Source of the DNA: Deinococcus peraridilitoris DSM 19664
Lineage (GTDB): Bacteria; Deinococcota; Deinococci; Deinococcales; Deinococcaceae
Reading direction: 5' to 3'
NCBI RefSeq assembly: GCF_000317835.1
Contig: NC_019793.1
Coordinates: 1,984,001 to 2,048,000, forward strand
DNA: 64,000 bases
The translations under genes were made by a program, and so were the position numbers. This document shows positions 61,659 through 64,000 of this stretch, one piece after another. Position 1 is the stretch's first letter. Each line of letters opens with the position of its first letter. The notes below the pieces were generated by a model. It had not been told where the DNA came from and did not search any database. It was given only the letters and a program-made list of their open reading frames with translations.

Positions 61659-62434
61659 CTCAGGACACCTGCCAGGTCTGCCAGCAAACCCTCCGCACCG
61701 ACCGCAGCTGCGACGCCGGCTGGATCGAAGTGGAACAGTACCCACCCGAACAGGGCCGCGCGCCCCTCGTCGCGCGTTGCCGGCAATGGGAAGCGCACCT
61801 CGCGGCGACCGCGCACGCCAGCGGCCTCGAAGCGTCCGGGCTCACGGACGCTGCGTACACCGCCAGCTGGAATGACCTCGACCTCACCAGCCGCGCCTGG
61901 CAGGCCGCGCACAGCATCGCCCGGCATGTTGAGGACGTCATCGAACGCGGTCTCAACGTCGTGCTGAGTGGCGTCACCGGCACCGGTAAGACGCACGCCG
62001 GTGTCCTGATCACCCGCGCCGCGATGGGAGGAGGAGCGACCGCCATGAAGCTCGACTGGTCCCGCTTCCTGGATGGCGTGCGGGATTCCTTCAACGACCG
62101 CACCCTCGAAAGCGAAGGTCAGCAACTCCAGCGCCTCGTCGCCGTGGACTTCCTGATGCTCGACGACATCGGCAGCGGAGACGCTGAGAACAACAGATTC
62201 AGCCTCACCCGCCTCGAGAAAGTCATCGGACGCCGCTACGACGCCGGGAAACCCACCCTGCTCACCGTGAACTTCAAACCGCAGCTGCTCGCGGAAGTCA
62301 TCGGGGACCGCGCGGCCGGGCGCATCAAGGGCCGCGTGATGGAGATCAGCTTCACCACCAAGTACCGCGAGCACACCGAACGCCAGGAAGTCGCGGACCT
62401 CGTGAGTCGCCTGTGGGCGGGAGCGACCCGATGA
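61655..62434 (+). CDS. DnaC-like helicase loader (AAA+ ATPase)
   Basis: A 259-residue ATPase with four N-terminal cysteines (Cys6, Cys9, Cys19, Cys42) that may bind zinc, Walker A GVTGTGKT at 106-113, Walker B VDFLMLDDIGSG near 165, and sensor-1 TLLTVNF. This is the DnaC/IstB pattern: it would load the host DnaB helicase on phage DNA. Overlaps by 4 bp at both ends. Confidence 0.88.
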   Translation: MTQDTCQVCQQTLRTDRSCDAGWIEVEQYPPEQGRAPLVARCRQWEAHLAATAHASGLEASGLTDAAYTASWNDLDLTSRAWQAAHSIARHVEDVIERGLNVVLSGVTGTGKTHAGVLITRAAMGGGATAMKLDWSRFLDGVRDSFNDRTLESEGQQLQRLVAVDFLMLDDIGSGDAENNRFSLTRLEKVIGRRYDAGKPTLLTVNFKPQLLAEVIGDRAAGRIKGRVMEISFTTKYREHTERQEVADLVSRLWAGATR

Positions 62435-62715
62435 CCGGGCAGGCGTACCACACGGATGAAGCCATCGAGGAGCGCCGGAAGGCCCGCTCATGCCGTCAGC
62501 TCGCCGGACTCGCCGCGGCCATGATGCGCTACCAGCCCGCCAGTTACGCCGCGTGGGTGCAGGCCATCGCGGACGTCATGGCGATGAACCCGTACACCAA
62601 AGACAACGGCGTGCCCCTGGTCGACCGGGCGGAGAAAGCCCTCGGTCACGCCATCCGCCGGGGTTACGTCACCCAGACCCATGAAGGCTGGCGTTTCACC
62701 TGGAGGCAGGAGTGA
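62431..62715 (+). CDS. Hypothetical phage protein (94 aa)
   Basis: Not recognised. It is helical and basic; RAEKALGHAIRRGYVTQTHEGWRFTW near the C-terminus looks like a winged-helix wing. Overlaps both neighbours (ATGA and GTGA). Confidence 0.6.
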   Translation: MTGQAYHTDEAIEERRKARSCRQLAGLAAAMMRYQPASYAAWVQAIADVMAMNPYTKDNGVPLVDRAEKALGHAIRRGYVTQTHEGWRFTWRQE

Positions 62716-63272
62716 CCCTCTCTTACCAGCAGGTCGCACCCCTCCCGCTCGAGCAGGAAGCCGACCAGGTCGCGGAGATGCTCGCGCAACACGAACTGCA
62801 GGGCCTGGGGCTCGCTCGCAAGGTGTTCGCGTTACACGAACGCTTCCTGGATAGTCCTATCTCACGCGCGCAGGGCTTCAAACCGTGGCTGTGCGGACGG
62901 CGCACGGACATCAAGGAAGGCAGCATCAGTTACTTCCTCGATCAGGGTCGCGCGCTCGCGCAAGGCATCACCGCCCCGACCGCCACGGACCTCCGCGCGG
63001 CCGGTCAGTTGCTCGCGGGTGGGACCAGCGAAGCAGAAGTGCAGTCAGCAGTGAACTCCGGCAGCGTCCGTGAGCGCGCGCAATCCGCGCGTAACGGCGG
63101 CACTATCAGCGTGCCCGTCCCATTCGAAGCGCACCAGAGACTCAAAGCCATCCGCGATGAACTGCGCGCGGGCCTGAATGCCGAACTGCCGGAAATCACG
63201 AGCCTCTGCGTGGAATTCACGACCGAGCACGCCCGGCAGTTCGGCGCGTGGCTCAAGGAGCGAGGAGCATGA
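62712..63272 (+). CDS. Hypothetical phage protein (186 aa)
   Basis: Not recognised. Mostly helical, with VSVPVPFEAHQRLKAIRDEL-like text after residue 135 (here ISVPVPFEAHQRLKAI) and an earlier RAQGFKPWLCGRRTDI. A GTG start with GGAGG upstream overlaps the previous stop. It may be a DNA-associated protein, but no function is claimed. Confidence 0.55.
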   Translation: MTLSYQQVAPLPLEQEADQVAEMLAQHELQGLGLARKVFALHERFLDSPISRAQGFKPWLCGRRTDIKEGSISYFLDQGRALAQGITAPTATDLRAAGQLLAGGTSEAEVQSAVNSGSVRERAQSARNGGTISVPVPFEAHQRLKAIRDELRAGLNAELPEITSLCVEFTTEHARQFGAWLKERGA

Positions 63273-64000
63273 CGCAAACGAACACCCTCACCACCCTGAT
63301 CGACCCGCACGTCGTCGCGCTCCTCAAAGGCCGCCAGGTTCAACCCAGCCGGGCCTCCACCGAGTACTTCACGCGCCTGACGTACGCCGAACTCGGCAAG
63401 AGCGTCAAGAAAGCCACGGATTTCGCCGGGCGCCGCTACGACCACAACAAGAACAACATCGGCGCGGCGATTCTCGAGCACGGCATCACGACCGTGTTGA
63501 TCCTGGCGCGCAAGGTCCACGAAGGCTGCCCGGTCAGTGAACTCGAAGCGACCTACGAAGAAGCCCGCTCGGTCGCGCAGGGCAACTACGAAGCCAGCGT
63601 CCTCGAGGAGACCACCGTGCGCGTCCCGGCGTACGTGGAGCAGGAAACGCTGGAGCTGCGGACCGCGATGGACATGGCCCTCGCTGGTGTGGAGGCCGTG
63701 CAAGCAGAAGCACGGGAACTCGAACGCCAGTTGCAGGCCGCCTCTGCCCAACTGGTCCGGGAACGCGAAGCGCACGCGCAGGAACTCGCGAAGCTTCGCG
63801 AGACGCTCTCCCGGGAGCGTCAGACGTTTATCACTCGCGAGCGCACTTTCAACGAGGAGCGCAGGCAACTGCAGCACGACCTCGGCACCCTGCGTGGAGT
63901 CGTGGCCAGCCTGAACCAGGAACTCGAAACGCTCACCGCGCCCACGGAGGCCAGCATGCCGAACACCCAAAACACCACCCTCGCACCCACGACGGCCCTC
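63269..64000 (+). CDS. Hypothetical phage protein with coiled coil (partial, runs off the window)
   Basis: The frame from ATG 63269 (GAGGAG three bases upstream, ATGA overlap) stays open to the last base, giving at least 244 residues. Residues 1-110 form an unknown domain (DFAGRRYDHNKNNIGAAILEHG is its best marker). Residues about 130-220 are a strong coiled coil rich in Glu, Arg, Gln and Leu, and a Thr/Asn-rich linker follows. The end lies outside the window. Confidence 0.65.
   Translation, partial: MTQTNTLTTLIDPHVVALLKGRQVQPSRASTEYFTRLTYAELGKSVKKATDFAGRRYDHNKNNIGAAILEHGITTVLILARKVHEGCPVSELEATYEEARSVAQGNYEASVLEETTVRVPAYVEQETLELRTAMDMALAGVEAVQAEARELERQLQAASAQLVREREAHAQELAKLRETLSRERQTFITRERTFNEERRQLQHDLGTLRGVVASLNQELETLTAPTEASMPNTQNTTLAPTTAL

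Larger units (their letters stand above)
54526..64000. mobile_element. Prophage or related element integrated in comEC (left part)
   Basis: The left end is set by the break in comEC at about 54526. The large serine recombinase sits at the edge, followed by a lysogeny module (ImmA, Xre, Cro-like), then early recombination and replication genes that overlap each other by ATGA junctions. No structural or lysis genes are within the window, so prophage and other integrative elements cannot be fully separated. The right end and second attachment site lie outside. Confidence 0.82.

Overview
The window is G+C-rich, gene-dense chromosomal DNA from a Deinococcus-type bacterium. Supporting evidence: an ssb gene with two OB folds between rpsF and rpsR-rplI, an OmpR-type regulator closely resembling the D. 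radiodurans radiation regulator DrRRA, two long LptF/LptG-like permeases, and many genes with a -10-like hexamer only 5-10 nt before the start codon, the pattern of leaderless transcripts known from Deinococcus. No rRNA, tRNA or CRISPR array was seen. The species cannot be named from sequence alone.

Layout. 1-4.1 kb: end of clpP, then clpX and lon (ATP-dependent proteolysis). 4.3-10.9 kb: a PIG-L deacetylase broken by a 34-bp tandem duplication, a GNAT acetyltransferase, a thioesterase, a flap-type exonuclease, a membrane diguanylate cyclase, and a decayed manganese locus in which a DtxR/MntR-type regulator is fused to fragments of a metal ABC permease. 11-14.6 kb: three response regulators and an enoyl-CoA hydratase. 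14.7-16.9 kb: rpsF-ssb-rpsR-rplI. 17-24 kb: phosphoesterase, tkt, gmk, macrodomain protein, degenerate tyrosine-recombinase-like protein, truA, NUDIX hydrolase and 3-hydroxybutyrate dehydrogenase. 24-29 kb: a 984-residue MalT/AfsR-like regulator and three exported proteins. 29.4-34 kb: a complete livKHMGF amino-acid importer. 34-37.5 kb: MetX-like protein, alpha/beta hydrolase and scoAB. 37.7-48.4 kb: a patatin, then a YtfQRT-YjfF-like sugar importer divergent from a dehydrogenase/Gfo-Idh pair and followed by a PhyH oxygenase and an HpaI-type aldolase. 48.4-53.9 kb: RNase H-fold protein, subtilase, two LptF/G permeases and small proteins.

From about 54.5 kb to the right edge lies an integrated element, probably a prophage. 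Its large serine recombinase sits 33 bp from a junction that cuts comEC just before the metallo-beta-lactamase HADADH motif. The element then carries an A+T-richer three-gene cassette with a HEPN-like protein, an ImmA-type metallopeptidase with an Xre repressor, an operator region with inverted repeats, a Cro-like gene, and a tightly overlapping early operon (RecT-like annealing protein, replication initiator, DnaC-like loader) that runs off the window.

Functionally, Bdh, ScoAB and the esterase could support 3-hydroxybutyrate use. The sugar cluster looks like an import-plus-oxidation pathway for an unidentified substrate, controlled through LacI-like sites. The element has disabled the ComEC DNA-uptake channel but may be able to restore it by excision.
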